From Lachnospiraceae bacterium (GTDB lineage Bacteria > Bacillota > Clostridia > Lachnospirales > Lachnospiraceae): a stretch of 64,000 bases of DNA. The notes under the pieces are model-generated. The model was not told the DNA's origin, made no database searches, and was given only the letters and a program-made list of their open reading frames with translations. Below are positions 35,763 through 44,533 of the stretch, piece after piece. The DNA is taken from NCBI GenBank assembly GCA_902363825.1, contig CABJBK010000006.1:124001-188000 (forward strand). Reading direction: 5' to 3'. The translations under genes were made by a program, and so were the position numbers. Every line of letters starts with the position of its first letter. The first letter of the stretch is position 1.

Positions 35763-35788
35763 ACATTTTATGAAAATTATGTTAAAAT
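35760..35788 (+). promoter_or_regulatory. Promoter of the Y-family polymerase gene
   Basis: TTCACA, 17 bases, TAAAAT, about 30 bases before the ATG, with AAAGGAG in between. Confidence 0.6.
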
Positions 35789-35818
35789 ATCATTATCCCA
35801 AACGAAAGGAGCAAGTGT

Positions 35819-37132
35819 ATGGAATCCGTTATTTTTCATATTGATGTCAATTCCGCTTTTTTAAGCTGGACATCCGTCCATAATCTGGAAACCGGAAGCG
35901 GCCCGGATCTTCGCACGATCCCTGCAATCATCGGCGGTGACAAAAAGAACCGTCACGGGATCGTCCTCGCGAAATCCGAATCCGCCAAGACATTTGGTAT
36001 CCACACCGGAGAGCCTGTCGTCTCCGCCTTTCGGAAATGTCCGTTTCTTACCACCCAGGCACCGGATCACGCGCTTTACCATGCGTACAGCAAAAAAATG
36101 ATGGATCTGCTGCATACGTATTCCCCGGATATCGAGCAGATCTCGATCGATGAATGTTTTCTTGATTTCACTCCGATCCTGCGGCTGTATGAATCTCCGA
36201 TCGCCGCTGCCACACAGATCAAGGATGATATCAGAAACCGCTTCCATTTTACGGTAAACATCGGGATCGCGCCAAACAAACTGCTCGCAAAAATGGCGAG
36301 TGACTTCAAAAAGCCGGACCGCATCCATACACTGTTTTTTGATGAGATACCGGCCAAGATGTGGCCGCTTTCCGTCGATGACCTTTACATGGTCGGGCAT
36401 TCGAGTGCCAACCGCTTAAAAAGTTTTGGTATTCGCACGATCGGCGATCTGGCACATACGGATGTGGATTTCTTAAAACGTGAGTTTAAAAGCCACGGCG
36501 TCCGGATGTGGGAATATGCCAATGGCATTGACCACTCCGTAGTGGATGCCACCGAGCACGAGCTGAAATGTGTCGGAAACTCCGTGACGCTGCGCGAGGA
36601 TGTGACCGCAGAAACGGAGGCAAGGCGTGTGCTTTTAAGCCTCTCGGAAACCGTATCGGAGCGGCTGCGAAGCGGCAGTCAGATCGCGCAGTCCGTGACG
36701 GTTGAGATCAAATACTCCGACTTTTCCTCATTTTCCCACCAGATGCCCCTTTTTTCGCCAACCAACACGACAGACACGATCTACGATGCCGCCTGTCATC
36801 TGTTCCATGAGCTCTGGAACGGGAAACCGGTACGGCTTCTCGGCATCCGCACCGGGAAACTGCTGCCTGCGGACGCACCGGTGCAGATGAGCATTTTCGA
36901 TTTCGCCGATACCAAAAAAGCGGCATCCGATCCTGCCGCTTTTTCTTCCAGTGTGCCAAATGCTGCCGAACGCGCCAAACGCTTAAAGCGTCTGGATGCC
37001 GCTGTGGACTCGATCCGCCACAAATACGGCAGTGATGCCATCGTGCGCGGCAGCTTTTTAAATAACGCCAATGAATTCAAACCAAAGGCAAAACCAAAAA
37101 CCGATCCGCCGCCGGAATCACCCGACGGCTGA
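35819..37132 (+). CDS. dinB: Y-family DNA polymerase (DinB/Pol IV type)
   Basis: Translesion polymerase, 437 residues. Catalytic metal ligands are D9 in FHIDVNSAF and D111-E112 in SIDECFLDF. Other family segments are VNIGIAPNKLLAKMASDFKK, the helix-hairpin-helix region SFGIRTIGDLAHTDVDFL and a little-finger domain around residues 245-345. The C-terminal ~90 residues are basic, and no clear beta-clamp motif was pinned down. The LexA-like box over its promoter indicates SOS induction. It could also be called a UmuC-like protein; no umuD partner lies nearby. Confidence 0.88.
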   Translation: MESVIFHIDVNSAFLSWTSVHNLETGSGPDLRTIPAIIGGDKKNRHGIVLAKSESAKTFGIHTGEPVVSAFRKCPFLTTQAPDHALYHAYSKKMMDLLHTYSPDIEQISIDECFLDFTPILRLYESPIAAATQIKDDIRNRFHFTVNIGIAPNKLLAKMASDFKKPDRIHTLFFDEIPAKMWPLSVDDLYMVGHSSANRLKSFGIRTIGDLAHTDVDFLKREFKSHGVRMWEYANGIDHSVVDATEHELKCVGNSVTLREDVTAETEARRVLLSLSETVSERLRSGSQIAQSVTVEIKYSDFSSFSHQMPLFSPTNTTDTIYDAACHLFHELWNGKPVRLLGIRTGKLLPADAPVQMSIFDFADTKKAASDPAAFSSSVPNAAERAKRLKRLDAAVDSIRHKYGSDAIVRGSFLNNANEFKPKAKPKTDPPPESPDG

Positions 37133-37145
37133 TCCCGCCTTTTCT

Positions 37146-37568
37146 TTATTCATCCAGCGCTTCTTTTAGTGTTCTCCAGCCCAGGACTGCGCATTTTACA
37201 CGCGCCGGCATATGCGCGATATCGCGCAGTGCCGAGGCTTCCTCAAGGTTGTCGATCTCCTCATCCGTTGCCTCTCCGCGGATCATTTTCATAAAGATCT
37301 CGCCCATTTGTATGGCTTCCTCTTTCTTCTTTCCGATCACCATGCCAAGCATAATATCCGCGGATGCCTGTGAAATGGCACATCCATCGCCGACAAAGGC
37401 TCCGTCACAGATCGTATCTCCATCCAGTTTTAATTTGAGCCAGATATCGTCTCCACAGCTTGGATTGACGCCCTCTAACACGATATCCGCATCCGGCAGA
37501 TCATGCTTGAATTCCGGCCTTATGTTGTGCTCGGTTAAGATCTCATTATAAAATGTTCTATCTGCCAT
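37146..37568 (-). CDS. sufU: SufU-type Fe-S assembly protein
   Basis: A 140-residue NifU/IscU-like protein of the Gram-positive SufU class, which accepts sulfur from SufS through a zinc site. Putative ligands are C38 and D40 (NPSCGDD), C63 (GDGCAIS) and C126 (VKCAVLGW). The insertion typical of SufU between residues 90 and 115 is present. It overlaps the end of sufS by 11 bases and is the last gene of the suf operon. Confidence 0.93.
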   Translation of the reverse strand: MADRTFYNEILTEHNIRPEFKHDLPDADIVLEGVNPSCGDDIWLKLKLDGDTICDGAFVGDGCAISQASADIMLGMVIGKKKEEAIQMGEIFMKMIRGEATDEEIDNLEEASALRDIAHMPARVKCAVLGWRTLKEALDE

Positions 37569-38772
37569 ATCCCATACGCTCCCTTATACTTGCTATACTT
37601 TTGACCAGACGGTCTGCCTCTTCGTTTGTATTATAAAACATAAAGCTCGCTCTGGTTGCCGAATTCACGCCCAGATACTGTAACAGCGGCTGTGCGCAGT
37701 GATGTCCCGCGCGCACGGAGATCCCATCCGCGATCAGCACCTCACTAACATCGTGCGGATGCACCTGATCGACCACAAAGGTGAGAATGCCGGTATGTTC
37801 CTCTGCACGCTCCGAGCCAAGCACATGCACATGCGGGATCTCCTTTAAGCCGGAGAGTGCCCGCTCTGTCACCGCAAGTTCCCGTCTTTCCATCTCATCA
37901 AATCCGATGCCCTCGATATAATCGATCGCCGCAAGCAGACCTGCCGCACCCGCCGCATTGACGGTTCCCGCCTCGAATTTATGCGGCAGTTCCGCAAATT
38001 TTGCGCCTTCTCTCGTCACGGAATCGATCATCTCTCCACCACTTAAAAACGGCGACATCTGATCCAGCAGCGCTTTCTTTCCATATAAAACGCCGATCCC
38101 CATCGGGCCAAACAGCTTGTGTCCCGAGAATGCAAAGAAATCCGCGTCCAATGCCTGCACATCGATCTTTTTGTGCGGGGTGCTCTGCGCACCATCCACA
38201 ACGACAACGGCACCTTTTTTGTGCGCGATCGCCGCGATCTCACGCACCGGATTTTCTCTTCCGAGCACATTTGAGATCTGCGTGACCGCAACCAGCTTTG
38301 TGCGGTCCGTGATCAGTTTTTCCACAAGATCCAGATCCACACTGCCGTCTTTTCCACATTCAAGGAACTTTAAAGATGCTCCCGTCATCCGCGCGGCCAT
38401 CTGCCAGGGCAGAAGATTGCTGTGATGCTCCATGATCGACACCAAGATCTCATCGCCCGCTTTCAGATTGGTGAGTCCATAGCTGTACGCGACCAGATTG
38501 ATGCCTTCTGTCGTGTTTCTGGTAAAGATCACTTCCTCCGTGGATGCCGCATGGATAAACTGCGCGACCCGCGCTCTCGCCTGCTCATAAATATCGGTTG
38601 CCTCCACGCTGAGCGGATAAGTGCCACGGAGCGGATTTGCATTGTGGTTTTTATAAAAATCCATCTCCGCATCAATGACGCACTGCGGTCTCTGCGCGGT
38701 TGCCGCGTTATCGAGATATACCGTGCGATCCTGCATCAAGAGCGGAAAGTCTTTTCTGTAATCCCTCTCCAT
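37558..38772 (-). CDS. sufS: Cysteine desulfurase SufS
   Basis: PLP-dependent class V aminotransferase-fold enzyme, 404 residues, that takes sulfur from cysteine for cluster assembly. The opening VYLDNAATAQRPQCVIDA, the PLP-lysine in FSGHKLFGPMGIGVLYGK near residue 225, and the active cysteine in SVRAGHHCAQPLLQYLG near residue 360 are all visible. It starts one base before the sufD stop region and overlaps sufU, indicating tight coupling. Confidence 0.95.
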   Translation of the reverse strand: MERDYRKDFPLLMQDRTVYLDNAATAQRPQCVIDAEMDFYKNHNANPLRGTYPLSVEATDIYEQARARVAQFIHAASTEEVIFTRNTTEGINLVAYSYGLTNLKAGDEILVSIMEHHSNLLPWQMAARMTGASLKFLECGKDGSVDLDLVEKLITDRTKLVAVTQISNVLGRENPVREIAAIAHKKGAVVVVDGAQSTPHKKIDVQALDADFFAFSGHKLFGPMGIGVLYGKKALLDQMSPFLSGGEMIDSVTREGAKFAELPHKFEAGTVNAAGAAGLLAAIDYIEGIGFDEMERRELAVTERALSGLKEIPHVHVLGSERAEEHTGILTFVVDQVHPHDVSEVLIADGISVRAGHHCAQPLLQYLGVNSATRASFMFYNTNEEADRLVKSIASIRERMGYGR

Positions 38773-38773
38773 C

Positions 38774-39724
38774 CTATGCTTCCTCCTTTACTCCTGCTGA
38801 CATCTGATCCAGCTCTGCCAGTGCAAGTTCTTTGATCTTTGGATCTTCCACTTCACGAAGCAGTTTTTCGATCGATGCCCGTGCGCAGATGTCCTCTGCC
38901 ACTTCCTTTTTGATGCCGCGGCTCTCAAAGTAAAACAACGTCTCCTCATCCAGTTCCCCGATCGTTGCCCCGTGGTTTCCGGCGACATCCTCCTCCGCGC
39001 AGAGGATCAACGGGATCGTTTTGTTTTCCACGTCATCTCCGAGCATGAGCACGGTTTCCAGTTCATCCCCTGTGGAACCGGAGGAGCCTTTCTTAAAATC
39101 AATCGTTCCGCGGAAGATCTTTTTTGCCGCGTCCTTTAACGCTCCTGCCACCTGTATCTCGCTCTTGGTATTTTTCCCGAAATGATTGGCGACTACATTC
39201 ATGTCCAGGCACTTTTTGTTCTGTCCGAGATAACCGATATCGGTCTTTAAACTGCTGCCATCCCCATTCAAATCGATCTTTTCATCCGAATAGATATCGC
39301 CCTCGCCCAGATAGATCTGCACGAGTTCCACGCTCGCAGACGCATCACAGTTTCCGCAGACCTCGTTATACACCTTTGAATCCGCTTTGTTGCGCTGGAT
39401 CTGCACAAGTTTGATCTCACCGTTTTCCTTCGCGTTTAAGTTAATATGGAGCGCGCTGTTTCCCTCTGTGCCTATATCCATAAGAACCGTAAGTCTGCTG
39501 TTTTTTTCTGCTGTAAATGTAAAGGTACGCTCAGAAAAAGCGTCCGTTCCTTCTATTTGATATTTATATGTTTTCGCCTCGCCGTCCGCGTCTGTATGTT
39601 CCTGTATCTCCGGGAACCGCACGCACTGCTTTTCATCCCACGGAAACCTGGTCTCATTGACACCCAGCCAGTACCATGTTTTGGATGGCAGCCGATTTAT
39701 CACTTTGTTACTGTTTTCCGCCAT
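38774..39724 (-). CDS. sufD: Fe-S assembly scaffold subunit SufD
   Basis: A 316-residue SufB/SufD-family protein, beginning MAENSNKVINRLPSKTWYWL after GGAAGGAGG. The C-terminal half carries the family's right-handed beta-helix and end region (EEDVAGNHGATIGELDEETLFYFESRGI), including the conserved histidine. It pairs with SufB in the SufBC2D complex. It is shorter than many SufD proteins; the N-terminal domain looks compact. Its place between sufB and sufS fits. Confidence 0.9.
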   Translation of the reverse strand: MAENSNKVINRLPSKTWYWLGVNETRFPWDEKQCVRFPEIQEHTDADGEAKTYKYQIEGTDAFSERTFTFTAEKNSRLTVLMDIGTEGNSALHINLNAKENGEIKLVQIQRNKADSKVYNEVCGNCDASASVELVQIYLGEGDIYSDEKIDLNGDGSSLKTDIGYLGQNKKCLDMNVVANHFGKNTKSEIQVAGALKDAAKKIFRGTIDFKKGSSGSTGDELETVLMLGDDVENKTIPLILCAEEDVAGNHGATIGELDEETLFYFESRGIKKEVAEDICARASIEKLLREVEDPKIKELALAELDQMSAGVKEEA

Positions 39725-39753
39725 TTTTGTTCCTCCTTCCGAAATACCAAAGA

Positions 39754-41160
39754 TCATCCGATGCAGCCCTTCATCTCAAGCCGGATCAGATTGTTCATCT
39801 CCACTGCGTATTCCAGTGGAAGCTCTTTTGAAACATTATCCGCAAATCCGCTGACGATCAGTGCCCGCGCGTCCTCTTCGCTCATTCCTCTCGACATCAG
39901 ATAAAATACCGCGTCATCACTGATGCTTCCGATCTTTGCCTCATGACCTACGGATGCCTTTCTGGTGCGGATGTCCATCGCCGGGATCGTATCCGATCTT
40001 GACTCTGAATCCAGCATGAGGGACTGACAGGAGACTGCCGATTTGGAACCGCAGGCATCCTTATTTACCACCACACTGCTGCGGAAGGTACTGATACCGC
40101 CGTCCTTGCTGATCGATCTTGTATTCATATAGGAGCTTGTATCCGGCGCGGCATGTACAACTTTCGCACCGGTATCCAGATTCTGTCCTTTTCCCGCAAA
40201 TGTAATTCCGGTAAACTCCATCTTCGCGCCTCTGCCCTTTAAAATACTCATCGGGTACAGATAGCTTACATGGGAGCCAAACGAACCGGATACCCATTCG
40301 ATCGTGCCGCCTTCTTCGACCAGCGCACGTTTGGTATTTAAGTTGTACATATTCTTCGACCAGTTTTCGATCGTCGAATAGCGGAGCTTCGCGTTTTTCT
40401 TCACATATAATTCGACACAGCCCGCATGCAGGTTCGCGACATTATATTTCGGAGCGGAGCACCCTTCGATAAAGTGGAGGCTTGCGCCCTCGTCCACGAT
40501 GATCAGCGTATGCTCAAACTGTCCCGCGCCCTTTGCGTTTAAGCGGAAATAGGACTGTAACGGGATCGATACCTGTACGCCCTTCGGCACATAGACAAAG
40601 GAACCGCCCGACCAGACTGCGCCGTGCAGTGCCGCGAATTTATGGTCTCTCGGCGTGACAAGCTTCATAAAATATTTGTGGATCATGTCCGCGTACTCGC
40701 CCTTTAAGGCACTTTCCATATCCGTGTATACCACGCCCTGCGCCGCGACCTCATCTTTTACGTTATGGTATACAAGCTCAGAATCATACTGCGCGCCAAC
40801 TCCCGCCAGTGATTTCCGCTCTGCCTGTGGGATGCCGAGACGCTCAAAGGTATCCTTGATGTCCTGCGGGACATCCTTCCAGCTTCCCTGCATCTTTGTG
40901 TTCGGTCTGACATAGGTAACGATATGATCCATGTCAAGTCCCTCGATCGAAGGCCCCCAGTCCGGGATCTTCATTTCATCATAGATCTGCAGAGACTGCA
41001 GACGGAACTGCTGCATCCAGACCGGATCGTGTTTTTCTTTCGACAGTTTATCGATGATCGCAGGCGTCAACCCTTCCTCGATCCGGTATTCATCCTTCTC
41101 CTCGTTCCGGATGTCATAAATACTTCTGTCTATATCTTCTACATAACTTTTTTCTTCCAA
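39754..41160 (-). CDS. sufB: Fe-S assembly scaffold subunit SufB
   Basis: Core scaffold of the SufBCD complex, 468 residues. It has EEKHDPVWMQQFRLQSLQIY-like opening residues (KEKHDPVWMQQFRL), the FVYVPKGVQVSIPLQSYFR segment near residue 195 and a beta-helix ending DAVFYLMSRGMSEEDARAL. The start appears to be TTG, ten bases after AAAGGAG; no ATG with a ribosome site lies near and the N-terminal residues match the family from this point. It begins 26 bases after sufC. Confidence 0.93.
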   Translation of the reverse strand: MEEKSYVEDIDRSIYDIRNEEKDEYRIEEGLTPAIIDKLSKEKHDPVWMQQFRLQSLQIYDEMKIPDWGPSIEGLDMDHIVTYVRPNTKMQGSWKDVPQDIKDTFERLGIPQAERKSLAGVGAQYDSELVYHNVKDEVAAQGVVYTDMESALKGEYADMIHKYFMKLVTPRDHKFAALHGAVWSGGSFVYVPKGVQVSIPLQSYFRLNAKGAGQFEHTLIIVDEGASLHFIEGCSAPKYNVANLHAGCVELYVKKNAKLRYSTIENWSKNMYNLNTKRALVEEGGTIEWVSGSFGSHVSYLYPMSILKGRGAKMEFTGITFAGKGQNLDTGAKVVHAAPDTSSYMNTRSISKDGGISTFRSSVVVNKDACGSKSAVSCQSLMLDSESRSDTIPAMDIRTRKASVGHEAKIGSISDDAVFYLMSRGMSEEDARALIVSGFADNVSKELPLEYAVEMNNLIRLEMKGCIG

Positions 41161-41186
41161 ATCAGGTACACTCCTTTCCGGTCTGC

Positions 41187-41933
41187 TTATTCTGATATCC
41201 GTTCAAATCCATTCTCGTTTATGGTATCCACCAAAGACGCGTCCCCGTTCTTTACGATCCTGCCGCCTTCCATGACATGGGTGACATCCACCTTCAAAGA
41301 CTCCAGGATCCTGGTGCTGTGCGTAATGATAAGGAGACTTCCCTTGCACTTTTCCTGATAGGCATGAATGCCCTTTGATACGGTTCTTACCGCATCCACA
41401 TCAAGCCCGGAATCCGTCTCGTCCAGGATCGCGAGTTTCGGCTCTAACATCAGCATCTGCAGGATCTCCGCCTTTTTCTTCTCTCCACCGGAAAATCCCA
41501 CGTTTAAGTCACGCTCCGCATAGGACTCGTCCATCGAGAGCAGTTCCATCGTCTCTTTTAATTTTTTCTTAAAATCCCAAAGGCGGATACGTTTTCCGCT
41601 TTTCTGTTCAAGTGCGCTGCGGATAAACGCGCTTAACGTGATGCCCGGCACCTCGAGCGGATTCTGAAACGAGAGAAAGATCCCCTTTTTCGCCCGTTCA
41701 TTGACCGGCATTTCGGTAATATTTTCTCCGTCAAAAATAATGTCACCTTCCGTTACAATATAATGCGGATTTCCGGTGATCGCATATCCGAGTGTAGACT
41801 TTCCGGTTCCGTTTGGCCCCATCAGTACATGAGTTTCATTTTTTCCTATCGTAAGATCCACGCCGCGCAGGATATCCTTATCATCCGCGCTTACATGCAA
41901 ATTTTTTATTTCCAATATATTTTTTTCAGACAT
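41187..41933 (-). CDS. sufC: Fe-S assembly ATPase SufC
   Basis: ABC-type ATPase of the Suf system, 248 residues. Walker A is GPNGTGKSTLGYAI near residue 38, the signature is VGFSGGEKKKAEILQML near residue 147 and the D-loop region is DETDSGLDVDAV (SufC-typical DETDSGLD instead of DEPTSGLD). Energises the SufB-SufD scaffold. First gene of the sufC-B-D-S-U operon, with a promoter and palindrome directly upstream. Confidence 0.95.
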   Translation of the reverse strand: MSEKNILEIKNLHVSADDKDILRGVDLTIGKNETHVLMGPNGTGKSTLGYAITGNPHYIVTEGDIIFDGENITEMPVNERAKKGIFLSFQNPLEVPGITLSAFIRSALEQKSGKRIRLWDFKKKLKETMELLSMDESYAERDLNVGFSGGEKKKAEILQMLMLEPKLAILDETDSGLDVDAVRTVSKGIHAYQEKCKGSLLIITHSTRILESLKVDVTHVMEGGRIVKNGDASLVDTINENGFERISE

Positions 41934-41976
41934 AGAGTTCCTTCCTTTCTGATATCGTCAATTTTCCTTCCATTAC

Positions 41977-42004
41977 GTTATATCACAAATTCCTAGTATG
42001 TCAA
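41977..42004 (-). promoter_or_regulatory. suf operon promoter
   Basis: TTGACA, 16 bases, TATAAC, about 40 bases before the sufC start. Confidence 0.7.
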
Positions 42005-42010
42005 TAGGAA
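41990..42010. promoter_or_regulatory. Palindrome over the suf -35 region
   Basis: Perfect 6-bp arms TTCCTA / TAGGAA around a 9-base centre that contains the -35 hexamer. The placement suits a repressor such as an Rrf2/IscR-type cluster sensor; the regulator is not in the window and its identity is a guess. Confidence 0.5.
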
Positions 42011-42030
42011 AAGAGATGTTTCCAGCAAAA

Positions 42031-42070
42031 AAGCAGACATCTGCACACTTTATCCTGCGTAGATGTCTGC
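42031..42070 (-). terminator. Terminator of the metal ABC operon
   Basis: A 10-bp stem GCAGACATCT / AGATGTCTGC with an 18-base loop, followed on the minus strand by six T's. Confidence 0.85.
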
Positions 42071-42083
42071 TTCTTTTCTGTTG

Positions 42084-42902
42084 TTATCCATGTATCACTT
42101 TCTGATATGCGAAAGTGATAAAATATATCAATGACGCCACGATGATGATCATCGGTCCCGTCGCGACATTCGTAAAATATGAGATGATCAGCCCAAGTAT
42201 CCCGGAGAACATCGAAAATAAAACTGCGAAAAAGTGATATTCCCTGAGATTGACCGCAAGGTTTCTGCTGCTTGCCGCCGGCAGAATGAGCAGGGCGTTA
42301 ATGATAAGGATGCCCACCCATTTGATCGACAGCATGACAATGAGCGCGATCAGTACCGCAAACAGGTTTTCCAACAGTATTGCCGGTATGTGGCGGCTCG
42401 TCGCCAGTGTCCGGTGCATGCTGACCGCGTTTAACTTATTGAACGCAAAAAACCAGAATACCAGTGTGACCGCAAAGATCAGTACCAGATACACAATCTC
42501 CCGGTGCGTGATACTTAAAATATCCCCGACTAACAGGCTCGAATATTTGCTGAAATTTCCGCCCTTCGAGAGGATCGCAAGTCCGATCGCGACCGAGCAG
42601 GAAGAAAAGACCGATATGATCGTGTCGGTGGATGCCGTACTCTTACTGCTGATCTTATTTAACAAAAGCGCGAAGATGATCGCAAAGATCACCATCGAAA
42701 GATTCGTGTCCGTCACGCCGAGCACCACGCCGACCGCGATCCCGGTCAGTGCGGAATGTCCGAGCGCATCCGAGAAAAACGCCATTTTACGGTTTACGAT
42801 CATCGTTCCCAGTATCCCAAACAGAGGCGTAATGATCATAACCGCGAGAAATGCGCTGCGCATAAAACTGTACTGCCACCATCCGGTAAAAAATTCGATC
42901 AT
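42084..42902 (-). CDS. znuB: Metal ABC transporter permease (ZnuB-like)
   Basis: A 272-residue membrane protein of the ABC-3 permease family with about eight helices. Typical segments are FFSDALGHSALTGIAVGVVLG near residue 40 and SIKWVGILIINALLILPAASS near residue 190. Imports zinc or manganese with the ATPase and binding protein encoded just upstream. Start overlaps the end of the ATPase gene by four bases. Zn versus Mn cannot be settled from sequence. Confidence 0.88.
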   Translation of the reverse strand: MIEFFTGWWQYSFMRSAFLAVMIITPLFGILGTMIVNRKMAFFSDALGHSALTGIAVGVVLGVTDTNLSMVIFAIIFALLLNKISSKSTASTDTIISVFSSCSVAIGLAILSKGGNFSKYSSLLVGDILSITHREIVYLVLIFAVTLVFWFFAFNKLNAVSMHRTLATSRHIPAILLENLFAVLIALIVMLSIKWVGILIINALLILPAASSRNLAVNLREYHFFAVLFSMFSGILGLIISYFTNVATGPMIIIVASLIYFITFAYQKVIHG

Positions 42903-43642
42903 ACCCTCACCTCCGTTCCAAATACCCGTTTAAACTCATCCGACTGGAATACTTCTTTTACCGTGCCCTGCTTTAAGATCTTCTGATCGAGTAAAATGAC
43001 CTTGTCCGCATATCTTTCCACATAATCAAGATCATGGGATATTAAGATCGTCGCGAGATCAAAATGCTTTTTCAGGTAATCGATCTTTTTGTAAAACAGA
43101 TCCATCCCGTTCTGATCTATCCCGGATACCGGCTCGTCCAAAAGCAGAAGGTTCGGCTCATCCATGATCGCCATTGAAAGCAGCACCCTCTGGAGCTCTC
43201 CGCCGGAGAGATTGCACACCTGCTTATCGATCAGATAATCCGCCTCAAACACTTTTAAGCTGTCTTTGATCTCTTCATAGAGTGCCCGCTTCTTCCGGAA
43301 AAATACCGGAAAATTGGACTGATAACTCGCGATCATGTCATAGACACTGATCGGCGTATTCTTCTCGATATTCATGCTCTGCGGCACATAACCGATCTTT
43401 AATTTCTGGATCTTTCCGTTTTCCCTGTCCTTAAACTCGATATTTCCCTCGTGCGGGATATCGCCAAGCATTGCCTTGATCAGCGTAGACTTTCCCGCTC
43501 CGTTCTTTCCTATAATTGCAGTCAGTGTCCCACAGTGGATGTGCAGATTGATATCGGATAAGATCTGCTGTCCTCCGATCGTAACGCCCAGGTGGTTCAC
43601 CTTGATACAATGAAGTCCGCATGGCTCAATGATCTTTTTCAT
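42899..43642 (-). CDS. znuC: Metal ABC transporter ATPase (ZnuC-like)
   Basis: A 247-residue ABC ATPase. Walker A is GKNGAGKSTLIKAML, the signature is NLSGGELQRVLLSMA and Walker B is LLLLDEPVSGID. The N-terminal tail with ACGLHCIKVNHLGV-type residues (EPCGLHCIKV) is slightly longer than in ZnuC of model species and contains two Cys and a His. Overlaps both neighbours, so one translational unit. Confidence 0.9.
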   Translation of the reverse strand: MKKIIEPCGLHCIKVNHLGVTIGGQQILSDINLHIHCGTLTAIIGKNGAGKSTLIKAMLGDIPHEGNIEFKDRENGKIQKLKIGYVPQSMNIEKNTPISVYDMIASYQSNFPVFFRKKRALYEEIKDSLKVFEADYLIDKQVCNLSGGELQRVLLSMAIMDEPNLLLLDEPVSGIDQNGMDLFYKKIDYLKKHFDLATILISHDLDYVERYADKVILLDQKILKQGTVKEVFQSDEFKRVFGTEVRV

Positions 43643-44528
43643 CCGAAAACGCCTCCTTCAACAATGTGATATTCTGCTGCATGGCATTTAAATAGCTGTC
43701 CGCGTCATAATCCCCTCGCACCAGCGTATCCAGATAGCAGATCTTTGCGTCGGTCTCGCTCTCCACAGTGTCACCCATATCCTTTCCGTAAAGTTCCTCG
43801 GCAAGGATCACCCGGACACCGCCGTCTGTGACCGTGCGCACGACATCCGCGACTTCCCCTGCACTGACCTGACGCTCCTCGTCAAGATCCATCACATAGG
43901 AAACCTGCATGCCAAATTCTTCTGCCACATACTCATACGCCTCGTGGAAGATCACGATATTTTTTCCTTCGGTCAGCGGCTTTACCGCATCTGCCTGCTC
44001 TTTTAAGGAAGAAAGTTTTGCGAGGTATGCATCCGCATTCTCCGAAAATTGCTCCGTATCCGCCGGATCTGCCGCGGAAAGCTCCGCCTCGATCGTTTTT
44101 ACCTGCGTCATATAGGCTTCGATATTCATCCACGCATGGGCATTATCCTCGATCAGATCCACCTGCTCACTGGCATTTATGATCGTAAGATCCGGATACT
44201 GCTCCGCGACTTCACCGAGAAAGCTCTCGATCCCGCCGCCGTTTATGATAAAGGCATCCGCAGTCGATAACAGCTGCATATCCGCCGGCGTAAGCTGATA
44301 ATCATGCAGACAGCCGGTCTGCGGTTCGCTTAAATTCTCAAGCCGGATATGATCGTTCTCCCCCACCACATTGAGTGCGGCGATATACATAGGGTAGAAC
44401 GAAGTGACAACTGTGTACTGTCCGTCTTCTTTTTCTTCTGTATGGTTTACATAAATCTCAGTCAGCCCGACACCAAGAAACAACAGCACCGCAAGCATGA
44501 CTGTGACAAACACATATTTATTCTTCAT
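43626..44528 (-). CDS. znuA: Metal ABC transporter substrate-binding protein (ZnuA-like)
   Basis: A 300-residue cluster A-I binding protein. Family motifs are VVTSFYPMYIAALNV, CLHDYQLTPADMQLLSTAD (metal His), INGGGIESFL, NAHAWMNIEAYM (second His) and FHEAYEYVAEEFGM (third His). It has an N-terminal hydrophobic segment (VFVTVMLAVLLFLGVGL) but no lipobox cysteine, so it seems held by an uncleaved anchor rather than lipid. The His/Asp-rich loop of many zinc-specific proteins is absent. It begins six bases after engB. Confidence 0.88.
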   Translation of the reverse strand: MKNKYVFVTVMLAVLLFLGVGLTEIYVNHTEEKEDGQYTVVTSFYPMYIAALNVVGENDHIRLENLSEPQTGCLHDYQLTPADMQLLSTADAFIINGGGIESFLGEVAEQYPDLTIINASEQVDLIEDNAHAWMNIEAYMTQVKTIEAELSAADPADTEQFSENADAYLAKLSSLKEQADAVKPLTEGKNIVIFHEAYEYVAEEFGMQVSYVMDLDEERQVSAGEVADVVRTVTDGGVRVILAEELYGKDMGDTVESETDAKICYLDTLVRGDYDADSYLNAMQQNITLLKEAFSDEKDH

Positions 44529-44533
44529 AGATC

